Assembly: GCA_963970005.1 (NCBI GenBank) | Contig: CAXAMN010021273.1 | Location: 1,002,143-1,066,142 of the forward strand | Length of the DNA: 64,000 nt | Direction of reading: 5' to 3' | Origin: Durusdinium trenchii | Taxonomy: Eukaryota; Sar; Dinophyceae; Suessiales; Symbiodiniaceae | Part shown: positions 11,361-24,164 of the stretch, piece by piece | Layout of the letters: each line of letters starts with the position of its first letter | Numbering within the stretch: position 1 is the stretch's first letter | Notes under the pieces: generated by a model | The model's input: only the letters and a program-made list of their open reading frames with translations | Told to the model about the DNA's origin: nothing | Database searches by the model: none | Position numbers and translations under genes: made by a program

Positions 11361-14300
11361 GCCCGCTTCGGTGTCCCAGTGCCGACCGGGTCCGCGGCCA
11401 GGCCAACGCGAGCGCTTCGCTCGCCGGGCAGCGATGGACGCTGAGAGATGGCCGTCCTTTGGGCCCCGGCATAGGCGGAGCGGCCGGTTCCGCGACGGGA
11501 GGAGACGTCCAACCGGGGGACCTGCGCCCAGTTGGGAGTGCATTGCATGGATCGAGAGGGATGTGTTTTTTTTCGGGCCAAGTTGGGCAGAGGTGCACTG
11601 TTTTGTTCTCCAACAGACTTGAAGGAAAGATTCTAGATGTGATATGACAGCGTCAGTTTGTTCTGAACGTTTTCTTTCATATCCCTTGTTTCACCTTCCC
11701 AGACAATAACCGAAACATGTCGACCTGAGTTTGTAGGGAAAGCTTTACTAATGGGATGTTTGGGTTTCCAACCAATTAAAGAACCATGGCGAGGCAGGAA
11801 TCATGGGGTATCAGAAGACCAGCTTTGGCGCCTTTGGGCCGCACACGCCTCCAACACAGTGTCACACCCACCTGCGCCGTCCTGCACGGGTCGGATGCAG
11901 CGAGGAAAAGGGTCCCGGTTGGATGGAGGGTTTCACCATTTGGGACGGTTTTTTTTGCCTGAAAGGGAATGGACTTGGATGAACAAAGGAACGTCTTAAG
12001 ACGTGAAACTTGGAAAGTCACAGTCGGTGGTTCTTACACACAAATGGGTTGCCAAGTGCTGTATCTATCAATATGTATATCAATTCAATCCCACGTGCCG
12101 TGGCGCCTGCAGGCACGTGGAAGTTGTCGCCCTCAGAAGCCGAGGAGAGCGTGGCTGCCGCATTGCGAGAAGGCGTAGATGGGGTAGATGAGTTGGCATA
12201 GGTGGTACCTCCAAAGGCTAACATGGAACATGTATCAACTGGCTTTCGGCTTCAGTAAACAGGGGTCAATTTGGTGGGTTCGTTTTCAGGGTATGATTCT
12301 ATGATCCATTTGTCCTTGCTTCTCAAGGGTGTGTATCACGCTTTCATCATCGCTTTATGTGCTGCAGGACATTTTGTTCCCAAGGCTTTGTGCAAGACTC
12401 GAAAGGGCTGAATTTGGCTCAGCCCTGGATGTTTCACAAATATGTTGTTGCGTTGATAAGAGACATCCGAAGATGTACAGGTAGACAGAAAGAGAGAGAG
12501 AGAGAGAGAGACGATATATATATATATATATATATATTCAGATCTCCATTCGGCTCCCCAGCTAAGCAGCAACAACTCTCTGGCCCTTGGCCAGGCGTCC
12601 GCCACGTTGACACTGCCGCGGAGTATGGCACAGAAGAGGCCGTGGCACGAGGCGTTGAAAGCAGGATGGAGGGTTTGAAAGCAGGATGGAGAGTGTGCGA
12701 CGTGTTTAAACGGATCCCAGAAGCTGGGTGATTGATGGTCCAGCCTTGACTATGTCATCAGTCTCTATGTCATCAGCCAGGATGTGGATGTTGTGAAGAG
12801 AAACCTGGTTGATTGAGTTGATTGAGGGGGATTGTAAGGTAGTCTGTCCGTTCTTTCCTGTAACAGTCAGTAAACAATTATCACTATTTTTGAACAAGGC
12901 TTTTACTATCCATCATCATCCACCGTTACCGATAATAGGATAGACCCAAGGGATTGTCCAATATCGAAGCAGAACTGGCGAGGAAGTCAAGTACGAACTG
13001 GCGAGTAGTCAGTCGTGGCTTGGCCCCAGGGACCGACGTCTCACTGCTTCGAGGGACATACATCAGAATGGTTGATCCCCGATGTTTTGGTCGTTACAAC
13101 CCAAAAGAGACCCACATGGAGCCTAAACATGGACCTTTGGAAGACCATGTTCCTCACCAACCCAGTGGTTTTGAGGTTCCATGTGAGTCTCTTCCAGGGT
13201 CTGGTGACGAACGATACCCAGTGACGAAGCGGTCACACTGCTAGCGAAGCCGGGAATCGGCCGCTTCGGCTGTCGGCCGTCCTAAGTTCGGTCCCAAAGC
13301 CTGGGAAGCTCCAAGCCATGAGGCTGGGAAGGTCCTGGTTGAGGCCACTGGTTTAACGCTATGGATTCTATACAACCCTTTAATCAGTGAGTCCTTTGAA
13401 GAACGATGTGTTGGGGTGAAGAACGAACTGACCATGGTTCTGAGAATCTCCATGCTCAAACCTTGCACCCCCCCCAGAAACGGAGATATACGACCAATGA
13501 TGTTAACATGATGCATGCCCGCCCGCCCTGAACTCCACAACCGCGAATCTGGCCTCCACGTGTGGGGCGCGAAGCGAGTGTCGCACGCCAAAGTCGTCCC
13601 ACAAGCTCCAGGCATTCAACGAGCAAAGGTGCCCCGAGATGAGATCTTCGTGAATCTGAAGGCCTGGCCAAGCGACACACCGATGGGGTCCAGCACTCTT
13701 CAACGACCAAGCCCTAGGGCTCCAACCATCTCCTCAGCAGGTGGTTAGATCCCCCAAATCCAGCCCAACCATCTTCTCAGGAGCTGGTTGGAGCCCTAGG
13801 GAAGCACCCTTCCTGGGTCATGACCTTTTTTTCACACGGTGTCCGTGTCGAACTTGCGATTGTAGATAGCATCCTAAAAGGTGGCAGAAATCGCTACTTT
13901 GGATGCAAACTGGTTGCCAGTGCCACTGAACGACAGCACCCTCATGGACCCCAAGCCACCCAGCAATGTGGAATTATTTCTGTCACTGCTGGTGCCATGG
14001 GCACCACCTCGTGAGAACACCCACAAGTTATTCTTGTTGTTTGAGACCTTCTTTGATGACCACAAGTACTCTTGGAGCCAACGTTTATAGTCTTTTCTGG
14101 ATGCTGTCGATACACCACGGAGCATCGAGGCAGGGTATGAGTATTTGAGCATCACTGTTTTGATTAGCTCAGTTGATGTCTTACGGTGACCCTGAGGCCC
14201 TGTGAACATCTGCAAACAACAAGAACACAGTGTCAATGGCACACTCGTTGTACAACTTACCACAGTCCGAACCTGAGGCCAATCCTTCCTTGCATTGCCT

Positions 14301-14915
14301 TACCTTATTGTAATTGAAATAGACAAACGGATACAACTCACCAAAGTACGCCACATCCGATCTCCCATTTACATGTCACTGTCCAAAAAGAAGGGGTGGT
14401 GGCTCGAACTCACTGATCTGAACATGAGCATGATCAGCACGTCGTGGATCCCAGCTACCACTGTACAAGTTCACTAGGGTTCGGTCTACGCTTTGGTTGT
14501 TTCTGGAACCACTGGTTACCTACTGTATATATATTGTATACATATATGTACATATATATATATATATATACATATAATAGACCCCCTACAGATAAGTTCG
14601 TAGATCTCCAGGTAGAAAATGCAGACAGGAAACCGTGCCACTATCTATCTATTTGGGGACCACCGGTTACTATAGTGGTTTGCCCCATGCCCAGTGGATC
14701 CCAGTGGACCTATATGGGTTTAGTCTTTGGAACCACTGGTTACCAGCTATTGTGGTTTGCCTGGATGCCCTGGGTTGGATACACCGGGGCAACTCCTTCG
14801 GTCAACATCTCCTCCGTCCTGGTCGTTCCACTGCAGGTGGCGGCCGAAACAGCTGAGGAGCTTCGGGAGGTCATCGCCACATCGTTCAACCAATGGGGCG
14901 CCTTTGGAAGCAGAG
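11361..14915 (+). CDS. Aldo-keto reductase, N-terminal part
   Basis: Five exons: 11361-11474, 12113-12172, 12595-12651, 13612-13661 and 14837-14915. They join in phase as W-T-L-R-D-G-R-P-L-G-P-G-I-G / T-W-K-L-S-P-S-E-A-E-E-S-V / R-H-V-D-T-A-A-E-Y-G-T-E-E-A-V / V-P-R-D-E-I-F-V-N-L-K / V-A-A-E-T-A-E-E-L-R-E-V. This is the start of the AKR (beta/alpha)8 barrel, an NAD(P)H-dependent oxidoreductase. The catalytic Asp and Tyr (H-V-D-T-A-A-E-Y-G) and Lys (N-L-K) are present. The catalytic His strand (D-L-Y-L-I-H) and NADPH-binding C-terminal half were not found before 15.8 kb. The first four introns begin with GC after AG and end AG|G; the last donor is GT. No start Met was assigned. The downstream exon at 26193 may be its continuation. 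Confidence 0.8.
12836..12950. repeat. Dispersed ~110-bp repeat, copy 1
   Basis: Lies in the third AKR intron. It shares CTGTCCGTTCTT, then AACAGTCAGT, CATCATCATCCA and TAGGNTAGAC with 17127-17238, which is in an inositol-monophosphatase intron. A weaker third copy is at 45410-45505. Confidence 0.75.
13105..13193. repeat. Inverted-repeat element, family 2
   Basis: Ends are near-complementary: AAGAGACCCACATGGA on the left and TTCCATGTGAGTCTCTT on the right. The interior contains AACCCAGTGGTTTTGAGGTT, related to the 'AACCACYGGTTTGTAGAGG' motif of other family 2 copies. It lies in an AKR intron. Confidence 0.65.
13712..13801. repeat. Inverted-repeat element, family 3
   Basis: Left arm CCCTAGGGCTCCAACCATCT and right arm ending GGTTGGAGCCCTAGGG pair along about 26 bp with a few mismatches. 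It lies in the AKR intron 13662-14836. Related sequence with the GGAGCCCTAGGG end recurs in introns of the next gene at 19697-19780, 19910-19975 and 20990-21035. Confidence 0.75.
14536..14576. repeat. TA-rich microsatellite
   Basis: Interrupted TATATA tract within the last AKR intron. It is flanked on both sides by copies of a segment with GGAACCACTGGTTACC (about 14503 and 14728). Confidence 0.8.
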
Positions 14916-15793
14916 GTGAGCAACTGCCAAAACCTGCGATGAAGGCATCAGCATCGCTACAGTGAAGACTAAGTAAGAAAAGTGAAGGAAACCTTGAGGA
15001 AAGATAAGGTTCACAAAAAGAACGATAAGGTTTACAGAAGAAAACGATAACGTTGGGAAGAGTGCGCATTACAACACATAAGAGGTTTTGCACGTCGCTC
15101 ATGTGTGTCGGTGCCAACTACTGAAGACTAGCCCAGTCCGAAGAATCTGTATTCATGATCGGTCCATCATGCCATGGTCTTTGGAGTTCCGTGCAGATCG
15201 CATAGACTCGGATTTGGGATTTGGGGTAAAGGAGTTTCAACAACTACAGCAGATGAACATGCTGGTTGACCTGCAGCCTGCCGCAATACTTGGTGGCTCC
15301 GTGCCCGTTCGCAGCGCTCACCATGACGACCTGTCAGCGACCGACCATCGGTGTCACATGCGAATGTTGGTCGACAGATCGACCATTGGTTGGTCGAGAG
15401 ATTTCTCAAGACATCACATGGAAAGACTCAAACACAACCAAGGCAGACCTCCCCAGTCCCAAAGAGGTCTCACCACTTGTTCGGAGGGTGCCTTAAAGAA
15501 AGGAGACCAATGGCCAACCGGACAACTTACTTTGCTTTGGTTTGACGGAGCAAACAAAAATCCTGGTCTCCACCAATATTCTGAGAGGCAGTTCAGAATG
15601 CTAGAACCCATTTCAAGTTGGAATTTGTCAGGTGTCAAGTATGTCAGAAGAGATAGAAGGTTAAAACAAAACATATAATAGTAATATTGGTTAGTCTTGC
15701 TTGCGACCCAATTTGATCTCACTTGGAGAGGAAATCTTAGGAGAGTTCAAATGGCTCAGATGGCTCACTCAGTTGGCTTTTCCCACTTCAGTC

Positions 15794-18700
15794 ATGACAT
15801 GGTCATCGGCTCATGTGGCATTCTTGGCTGCTGCTGGCGCCTCCGTTGTGGCACTTGCGCTGACACGGTCTCGGCGGAAGGTGCGGCCACATCCAACCTA
15901 TGCCGCCTGCTTGATGCCACTGGTTTGGAGTCATGAAGAACCAAGAAGTATTCGAGTAAATCTCAGGTATCTCCACAGCAAGTGCAGATAGCGATCCACT
16001 GGTTAATCATATAATGACTATATGTGTCCTTCCAGCAGACGGAGCCTCTACCTGACCTGGGCCGTCCCACCGGGCCGTCCGACCGTGCCCGTCGGACCGC
16101 CGCGGCGCAGGTGCGCGTGGCCAGCGCGTTGCTGCGCGGGCGCTATGGAGCCGAGGTGGCAGTGGCAGCACAGTTGGCGCTGGAGTGTGGCCAGGCCATG
16201 AGAGATTGCTTGCAGAAGAAGGCTGGGTTGTTTTTGATGGGACGGCTTGAGTCGATGTCACATGAGTCGATGGGCCTTGAGTTGTTGGGATTCCATTATG
16301 GTCGTATATATATATAGGCTATTATACAGGGTATACAGGTATCTTCTTAACAGGGATCGACGGCGCACAATTTGCATGTGACAGATGCATAGGACGGCGG
16401 ACTCTCTTCAGACATTAGACGAGATCAGAGTTGCTCATGGTTGCTGCTATTCAACTCGGACAGTTTCTCGAATCATGAGTGCAACCAGAGTCTTGCTGAG
16501 ACAAACTGGTTGAACGAGGCCCAGTTTGTCTTTCTCAACACGTGAGGCCCATCTTGATTTGATGCTCCCCGTGGCGGTTTTCTCTCGCTGGAGTTCTACA
16601 TTCTCAAGAAAATGCCCGCGGATGGTCAAGTAATGGAACCAGTCCATTGTCATCCAATCCATCCCTACCTAGTCAGTGGATAACCTCGAAAACCATTCTT
16701 TGAAGGATTTCGTTTGTTCCCCCAAGTCCAAGTCCGATCTTTTGTATACGCTCACCGCGATGCGAAAACACCTCGTGCTGCGAAAACTGTCAGTCTGATC
16801 ACTGCCTCCTCCGTCTTCGGTGCCGAACTTGCACCACCCAGCACGGTGGCTGCGCAGGTGGATTGGAAGGACACCGAGAGCATCGATCCGGTCACTCAAA
16901 CGGACCAAGAGAACGAGCAACGGGTCATTGAAGGCGAGGCCGGTGAGACTGGCGATCGGTGTTGGTTTTCTTTTGAGCGGCGGGTGGTTTTTGGGTGACC
17001 AGGGCCGCAATGACCCGCAATGTATTTGGTGTTCCCATGGTGGGGGATATGTGGAACACTGGGGTGAAGACCCCAGAGGCATGTAGCTGCAATGTAGCTC
17101 ATGTCGGATATTGACTGACTATATAATTTGGGTCTGTCCGTTCTTACCTGCAACAGTCAGTCAACAATGATCATCATTTTTGCAGCAAGGCCTGCAACCT
17201 AACCATCATCATCCATTGTTACAGGTATTAGGTTAGACATGGTTAGACCTAATAATTACGTATATAATATTGTTTCAGTGAGGTGAAGCGACCAATCAGT
17301 CGAGTGGATCCACTGGGGACTCAAGACCACCCCGCAACTCCATCCTGTAGGTGTTTGCTTTCTTCCTGGACTCCCCCCATTTGTACTATAGAACCATTTC
17401 TACTAAGAAAACAAATACCGCCTCCCCCCACAAGAAACCCATTGGCCTCCATGTATCTCCATGTCACATGCCTTTCGCTCCTTTTCCGGTCTTCCGCGAC
17501 GGAAGTTGTTCGCCCGAGGCCTCCGTCGCGCCTTTCCGGCGCACCAGCTCATCGGCGAGGAGTCGGCCGCGGCGCGGGCGGCCGCCGGGCTGCCGCCGGT
17601 GGCGCTGACGGTGGCGCGGCAGAGACCGGTGGAAACGGTGTGGAGCAAACGAGAGATGGCTTCCTATGGGGTTGACGGTTGTGTAGTGAAGACAGGTGAT
17701 GTTTCATGGTTCATGTGGCATTATAAGTCAAAGCGCGTCAACATGTGTTTTGGTTGATGTATTTGTTTAATTTATGCAAATAGAGTATACTATGATGCAG
17801 GCCCAGTTTTCCTTATCCAAGACACTTGAATCGGCTGGGTTCCGAGACCTGTGGTGGTGTCCAAGTTTTGTCCCACGGTCCATGATCTTGGGAGCTGAAA
17901 GTGTTTCTTTTAAGTGGCCAGCAGGCCCTCACAACAAAATTATGATGAGCATTGTTTCTCAGAAAGGAGCGAAGTGTGCGAAGTTCTTTGGATACCAGAA
18001 AAGGGTACGACTTTGAGATGGCTGAGCCATGACATTTTTCTGGCCGAGCCTTTTCTGCCTTTTTCGGTTGATCTCTTCGACCAGCAAAGCTCGTGTGTTC
18101 TGCAAAAAGGACCGGGTCCAGACACTTTTAAAGTCGAGAGAGGGTGACCAGGTCAGTGCAGTTTTACGGTATACGGATGCATGATGTATACGGTATATGC
18201 ATTTTCAACGGGGCCCAAATTGAATGCTGGCCCATCAGTGGTGATACGGGCATTTGATTATGGTACGCTGAGGGCACCAAGCTTAACCCTTGCATACTTC
18301 TGGGCCTGAGAGAAAGCTGTTTGTGAATGACCCATGACCAAGGAGGCGCCGACGTGGATTGTGGCCTCTTGGATGTATTTGGTTATGGGATTGAACAAAT
18401 TAGGATAGATTATAACTTATAACTATACTATGGTAATTTGTGCCGTGTCTCTGGATTTTCTCTATGGTTCTTACCGAATCGCCGATCAATGGCAAAAGAC
18501 TAGTGACTAGCATGACATGTGATGGTTTGTAGGGGAACAGAGGTCTCCTATGCCGTGGGGCGTCCTGCCTCGCTGGCATGGGGCGCGAAAAGAACACACT
18601 GGGATTGATGGACCGTTTTTGCAGAGATGCGAGTGAAAGACAGCTGTAGAGAATTGAATTGATCATAGAAAAGATGAGAGATGATGAGGGGATATGTGGC

Positions 18701-21700
18701 TGTGGGTCAAAACTGAGGTCCCGACTGGTTGACCGTCAACAGAACGGCCCACCCAACATGGTCAACTTCAGAGGGTGAAGCTCTGCGTCTTTCAGTTTTG
18801 ACCGGCAGCCGTATGCTTGAGGAAGTGTACCAGATCCTATCATTCTACCACAACCATGAATTTGATTTTTTACTGTACTCCTATCGAAGGTGATGTGTAA
18901 ACAACAACTTGATGTCGGCGAGTTGTGAGTGAAAAAAAAAGTTAACATAAGATAAAGAAAGTCCGTAACTTTGTTTCGAATATGGCAGATTGACATGCCT
19001 AGGGCTCTAGTAGGGCCCTAGGCTTCTTTGGCTCGACTGAGGATCCCATTGATGGCACAACAAACTTTGTCTATGGCATTCAGCTGAGTTGTGCCACTGG
19101 GCAGCAGCTGAGAAGGCGAACGGCTCAGAGAAGTAGAGAAGTAGAAATGGGATTGAGTTATTTTTGGACCAAGACCCACTGGTTGGTTGGTCTCCCCTGT
19201 AAAATACTGCATATATGAATGTTCATATATAAATAAATAGCACGACCTGGAGATGCATGGACGTCCTGGATCTTGGCCAGGTCAAGACACCGCTGTCCTC
19301 CAGTTCATGATCCATTCTGGGCGATACACAAGTCGAAGCTTTAAGTATTCATCAATTGAAGTCATGTTTTACCTAAAATTGCTGTCCTGCTATCATATAT
19401 GGCAACCCCAAGCCAATGGGACTGTGCCATACTTAAAGAAGACAGCACGATTTGCTTGTTCGGCAGTTTCTCTAACATCTCCACACATACCATGACAGCA
19501 ACAGCCGAGAGCGGTAGTAGACTGCATAAATTAGAGAAAGTGCGTGTCTTTGTGCCACTGCCTCAGGTTAGCCTTGGCTTTTGTGTAGGTGCAAGCCTCA
19601 GGAGTTGGGGGCTGTGAGTTATGGCACCAGGACCTACCTGGGTGGTCGATGGTGGCGCCAGGTTTTAAGGGCTGTGAGCATTCGGAATGATCCAAGCGCT
19701 CCAAGTACCTCCTCAGAAGGTATTTGAACGCTCTAAACTCACTCCAAACACCTTCTCAGAAGGTACTTGGAGCCCTAGGGACATATTCTGATGATCTTTC
19801 CCATGCCACGGGATTCATCTGAAAGGTCAGGTAAGGTCATAGTTAGTAGGACGTCTATACCGTCTATACCATGATTCCGTGAGTACTCTCAAATTGTTTC
19901 ATCCACATCTAGAGCCCTTGGCCGATTGGGATTCCTTCTGAGGAAGTACTTGGAGCCCTAGGGAATATGTATGTGTTTTTTCGCACGGTTCCGGGCCCGC
20001 TAAATCCAAGCTACTTCTTTTGAAGACGACACAGCCTGGCGACCCCCTGGGCCATGGGAAGTGAAGGACGATGGTCATGACTTCCGGAGTCATCCACCTC
20101 TCCGTGTGTTCTACTCGGAGTGTACCACCCAGAGTAGATCAACCCCTAGCCTAGGGCTCCTGGCCCACCTCCTGAGGTTCGATGGTTGAGGTGGATGCCA
20201 CGGGGGGGTCGAACCACCGAACCTGAGGAGATGGGCCAGAAGCAGTAGATCAACAGTCGTTTCATGGCACCAAAAGCCATGGCATGTCGCTGCTTTCGAC
20301 ACCGGACAGGTGGAGAGCCCGTACTGGGCGTGGTCTACGACCCCTACGCCGATGAGCTCTATAGCGCGGTGAAGGGAGAAGGTGGGGATGAAAGATGAAC
20401 CCCAACGGCCGTATCGTTGATACGAAGCCATAGATCGAGTGCATGGGAAATGGGTTGGTTCTCGAGATTGTATACAAGATTATACAAGGAAAGTTCAGAT
20501 ATCCTGCTGGAGAAGGGAGTGATTTTCTTACTGAAATCCTTGATTGAAATCTCTGAATCCCAGTGGAGTAACTAAACCGTTTTGGAGCCCCTCATTCTTG
20601 GTGGATTTTCCGGATTTTATCTGCAATTTCGCTCGCGCAATGGTGCTCGAACAGCAGAATGACCGGCGGTGAGGTGCGTATTTGAACGGCGCCCAATTGT
20701 GCGTGGAGCCAAAGTCCTTGAAAGAGTCCATGGTCCTCTTCGAGTTGGGCTATGAGCGCTCCGAGGTCGGTGAAACAGTCGGGAGAACATGTGGTTCGAT
20801 TTCGAGTTGATTTTTGGGGTGTAGGACACTCTAAGGCGGAGGCTGAGGAGTTCTTGCCTTAAGGAAATCACAGAGGTTGAAGTCCTTTCGGGCCTTGAGG
20901 CCAAAATGGGTTCCTATCACCTGCTTACTTCCCTAGGGATCCAAGGACCTTGTCAGGTGATTGGAGACACTGTTATGTGGGTTTGGAGGGTCCAAGTACC
21001 TTCTGAGAAGGTATTTGGATTCCTGGGGATTTGGCATAGTCGGTCTCATGGTTTTGCCACATGTCTTTCTGACTGGTCGTGAGCCAGGAGGGCGTGAGCC
21101 GCATCATGGGCGGCCTCAGTGCTTTGCTTCTCTCGGGAGCCCGTGCGACCCGCACGTCCCTTCTTCGGAGATGGCTGGGAGCCGCTCACGGGTTTGCATG
21201 GATGTTGGATGTTGGGAATGGTGTCAACAATCAAGCAAAGAATGGTTAATAGTTGTTTTTTTTGGTCATGAAGAAACCATTTAGTCACAGACATGCTAGT
21301 TTAGTAGCAGAGCTTGACTTGCATATAGTTGTGAACTCTTGCAATTGTGTTCCATGTTTGTCCATAGTACTTCGCTTCACCGCAGTAGTTGTAACGCGTC
21401 AAAGTCTTTTGTTTTGCTCCCACCATAGTTTAGTAGTCTCACATAGACACATTACATATGCAAATGCATGAACATGCTTAGTCTGGAATCTTCGAGCCTC
21501 TCATTTGGAACTTCAGCATCTATCTTGCCAATCCAAGGCCAGTGAGCATCTTATACATCTATGGGATAGGTATTTACATCAGGGATCATCAGGGTCACCA
21601 ATGAAGCATGATGAAGCATGTATATGCATGTATATAACTATTCCAGTCCACGGATCACATGGATGGTCACGTCCTGTTTCTACCCAAGTGCCTCCAATTT

Positions 21701-24164
21701 CCAGGATCCCATTGGATGGTTACATGTGAGATAAAGACCCAATCCATCCTTTTTTCGGAAGAAGAAGCCACGTTGCCGACCGTCGAGCCTCGGTCTCCCG
21801 AGATCTGGAATCACCACCGAAGACCCCTGCCGGCCGTGCCGTCATTCAGGCTGGGCACGGCGGTTCTCTCACTGTGCTGGGTGGCTTGTGGTCGAGCCAA
21901 CGCCTACTACACAGGCAGACCTGGACGTCCGGTCAGACGAAGGAAAGGATGTCCATCATGAGTAGATGTGATTGGTCAAAGGGGCAACTCGTCACTCATA
22001 ACTCATAACCCTGATTTTATCTCATAGGCTACGGTAGTGGCTACGGAGCTACTTTCCTTGCTTCTGTTTGTTCAATGAAGACGTGCCTTGAAGAAATTGG
22101 AAAACACGTTCTTTGTCATATGCTGCAACATCGTTTTCAAACGGTGGCCTTGGAAACAACCAACTGTTTTTGGCTAATTAAGCTATGCTGAAGCGAGATG
22201 TCACGTTGACAATGAAGCAACATGTTTGGACAGCAACTAGAACTAGAAGGTTGTGCTGTTTTGCAAGAAGGGGTCTCAATAAATGCACGCTTAGAAGGCC
22301 CCACCAGCTATCCCTCAAGAAGGAACCACTAAGCCGGACTTGTGGCTGACACCCCATCATCCACCCAACCCCACCACAAATCGTATCAAACATAGAGTTT
22401 CGCTTCTGCCAGTTTCCAAAGCTCCAACACGCCGGACACATCACTCTCCCCGGGTAGAGACACGTCCTTCCACCGGCCGGTCTCCCCCGATTCCGCGGAT
22501 CGCGTGAGGCCTGGCCAGCGAGGGGGGTAAGCCATGGGACTATGCCGCTGGCAGCATCATTGCTCAGGAGCCTGGAAAGAGTAGCGTAGGTGTTGGTGCA
22601 TGGAGACTCGGGTCATGAAAGAATGTGTTTCCCCGAATCCCTTTTTTTGGACCATAAGTACATGGAGTAGTAGTTTACCGTTTACCCATGTTTACCCTCT
22701 TCATATATAGGGGGGGGGTTGACATATTAGTCAAGAGTCTTTTCCTCATGGGAGGCCGCGGCCGCAGGGATGGTGTACCAGCTGTGACCCACAAAACCCC
22801 TTGCTTGGGTGGGACGTCGGACGTCCGGACCGATGTCCTGGGGAGTCGTTGAGCAGCATGTGAAAGAACTTGGTACATGTATACTGTCTCAACAGTAATG
22901 CGGTAAGATGACTTAAGTATACATAAGTGTGTGCATGTGTACTGAAGAAAGCAAGGTACATGTGCACAGTATGTACATTTATATGTACTTTGTGTACTTT
23001 TGCTCATCAGATCCATATAAGGACGCTATGATTGTTCATACCAACATGTTGGAAGGCACCCCGGTTCCAAAAGTTTGACAACCTAAATCGTATACAGATT
23101 GACCAGATGGACAACATCTATAACTAGCCCCTAATAAACCTGCGCGTTTGAGTTTGGGGTCATACCTTGATTTGGCATATTTAGGTGTGGGTCAAAACCT
23201 GACAAATACCATAGGCTACGCGTGACCTGCCTGTAGTCTATTCAGCGGATCTATTCATGTCTATTCTGTTTGTTTTGTGTGCTCAGGATGCCGTTTTGCA
23301 GTCAGAGTGGTGCCAGGATGTGCCAGGTCGAGCGCAAGCGCTTGCATCAAGTCTCGTTTGGGGCATCAACCAGGGTTTGGGGTGCGCCTCAGGAGGCGGG
23401 CGCGAAGCTCTGCAACCTACAAGGCCTTGCCAGCGGTCGATCGGTGGTCGACGACTCTTTGAACGCACAGATTTGATGGGTATCATGTTTTTTTCAACCT
23501 CTACCTGCTATAATGCAGATGCTGTAAAGTGAAGCTGGAGAGCGCTTGGTGTGCAACAAGTTCTCTTTTTCTTCAGGAAGTGTTGAAATTCTACTTCAAG
23601 CTAGCTATTTGGCCAAGAATTCATGCCATGTGGCCGTAGCTACAGAAGTTAAACCATGACCAAATATAGAGTTTGGTGTTTCCTCTGTATGATCTGTATG
23701 GTGATACCCTCTAAACTTAATATAGTTGCTCATTCAAATCGTCCGGCCAATCAGCCAAGCGCCAACAGTAAAATTGCATGCCCAAAGATGGTGATATTCA
23801 TTCAACGTTGTGCTATCCAGGTACGACACCAATCCTTCTTCCACCTCGTCCTTTTTGGATGACCGTCGTTCATTCGTTCGTCCTCGGTCGATCGTCCGAA
23901 CATGCATCCGAAGGACTCAACTCCATGTGGTTTCACCGGTGGGTATAAGTATATATAGCTTATCCCCAACAAAAACAGCCCAACTCTTATCAAAACCTCA
24001 CCCACCGATGCCCCCCGAAAACCTTCGAAGCCCCCCCCAACCCGACCTTCGAGCGCGCTTCTCCTCGTGGAGGTGACGCCTTTCGGATCGAGGGCAGCAG
24101 CTGCCTTTGCGCCTCCGGCGGCGGGTTGGCGAAGGAGATCCTAGCAGTGCTGAAGGGTGCCTGA
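15794..24164 (+). CDS. Inositol monophosphatase family protein
   Basis: Twelve exons: 15794-15880, 16036-16221, 16858-16933, 17519-~17640, ~19042-19110, 20310-20381, 20674-20765, 21091-21155, 21850-21913, 22523-22567, 23393-23423, 24073-24164. The enzyme family uses Mg2+ to hydrolyse inositol phosphate or related sugar/nucleotide phosphates. Visible motifs, in order: D-P-V-T-Q-T-D; F-P-A-H-Q-L-I-G-E-E-S (metal Glu); D-P-I-D-G-T-T-N-F (metal Asp pair); G-V-V-Y-D-P-Y-A-D-E-L-Y; K-G-E-G-A-Y-L-N-G; G-T-A-V-L-S-L-C-W-V-A; P-W-D-Y-A-A-G (metal Asp). Exon 1 starts at an ATG and encodes a hydrophobic segment V-A-F-L-A-A-A-G-A-S-V-V-A-L-A-L followed by T-R-S-R-R-K, a likely signal anchor. The stop is at 24162. 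Phases fit at most joins; the 4/5, 5/6 and 9/10 junctions are not exactly resolved. One donor is GA (22568). Confidence 0.88.
17127..17238. repeat. Dispersed ~110-bp repeat, copy 2
   Basis: Within the intron 16934-17518. It matches 12836-12950 over most of its length, including TCTGTCCGTTCTT, AACAGTCAGT and CCATCATCATCCA. Confidence 0.75.
18994..19022. repeat. Short palindrome at an exon edge
   Basis: GCCTAGGGCTC and GGGCCCTAGGC form a nearly perfect palindrome just before the exon carrying D-P-I-D-G-T-T-N-F. It carries the CCCTAGGG end of family 3 elements. Confidence 0.6.
19697..19780. repeat. Inverted-repeat element, family 3
   Basis: Left arm CGCTCCAAGTACCTCCTCAG and right arm TCAGAAGGTACTTGGAGCCC are largely complementary. 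A second internal pair (AAGGTATTTG, CAAACACCTT) lies between. It sits in the intron before the G-V-V-Y-D-P exon, with further related arms at 19910-19975 and 20150-20245. Confidence 0.65.

Noticed and set aside
15088-15678. 196-codon + open frame between AKR and the inositol monophosphatase
   Set aside because: Composition is that of noncoding DNA here, the minus strand is open too, and no family motif is visible.
20617-20904. Minus-strand 95-codon frame
   Set aside because: It is the shadow of the + strand inositol monophosphatase exon 20674-20765, which carries the family motif and matching phases.
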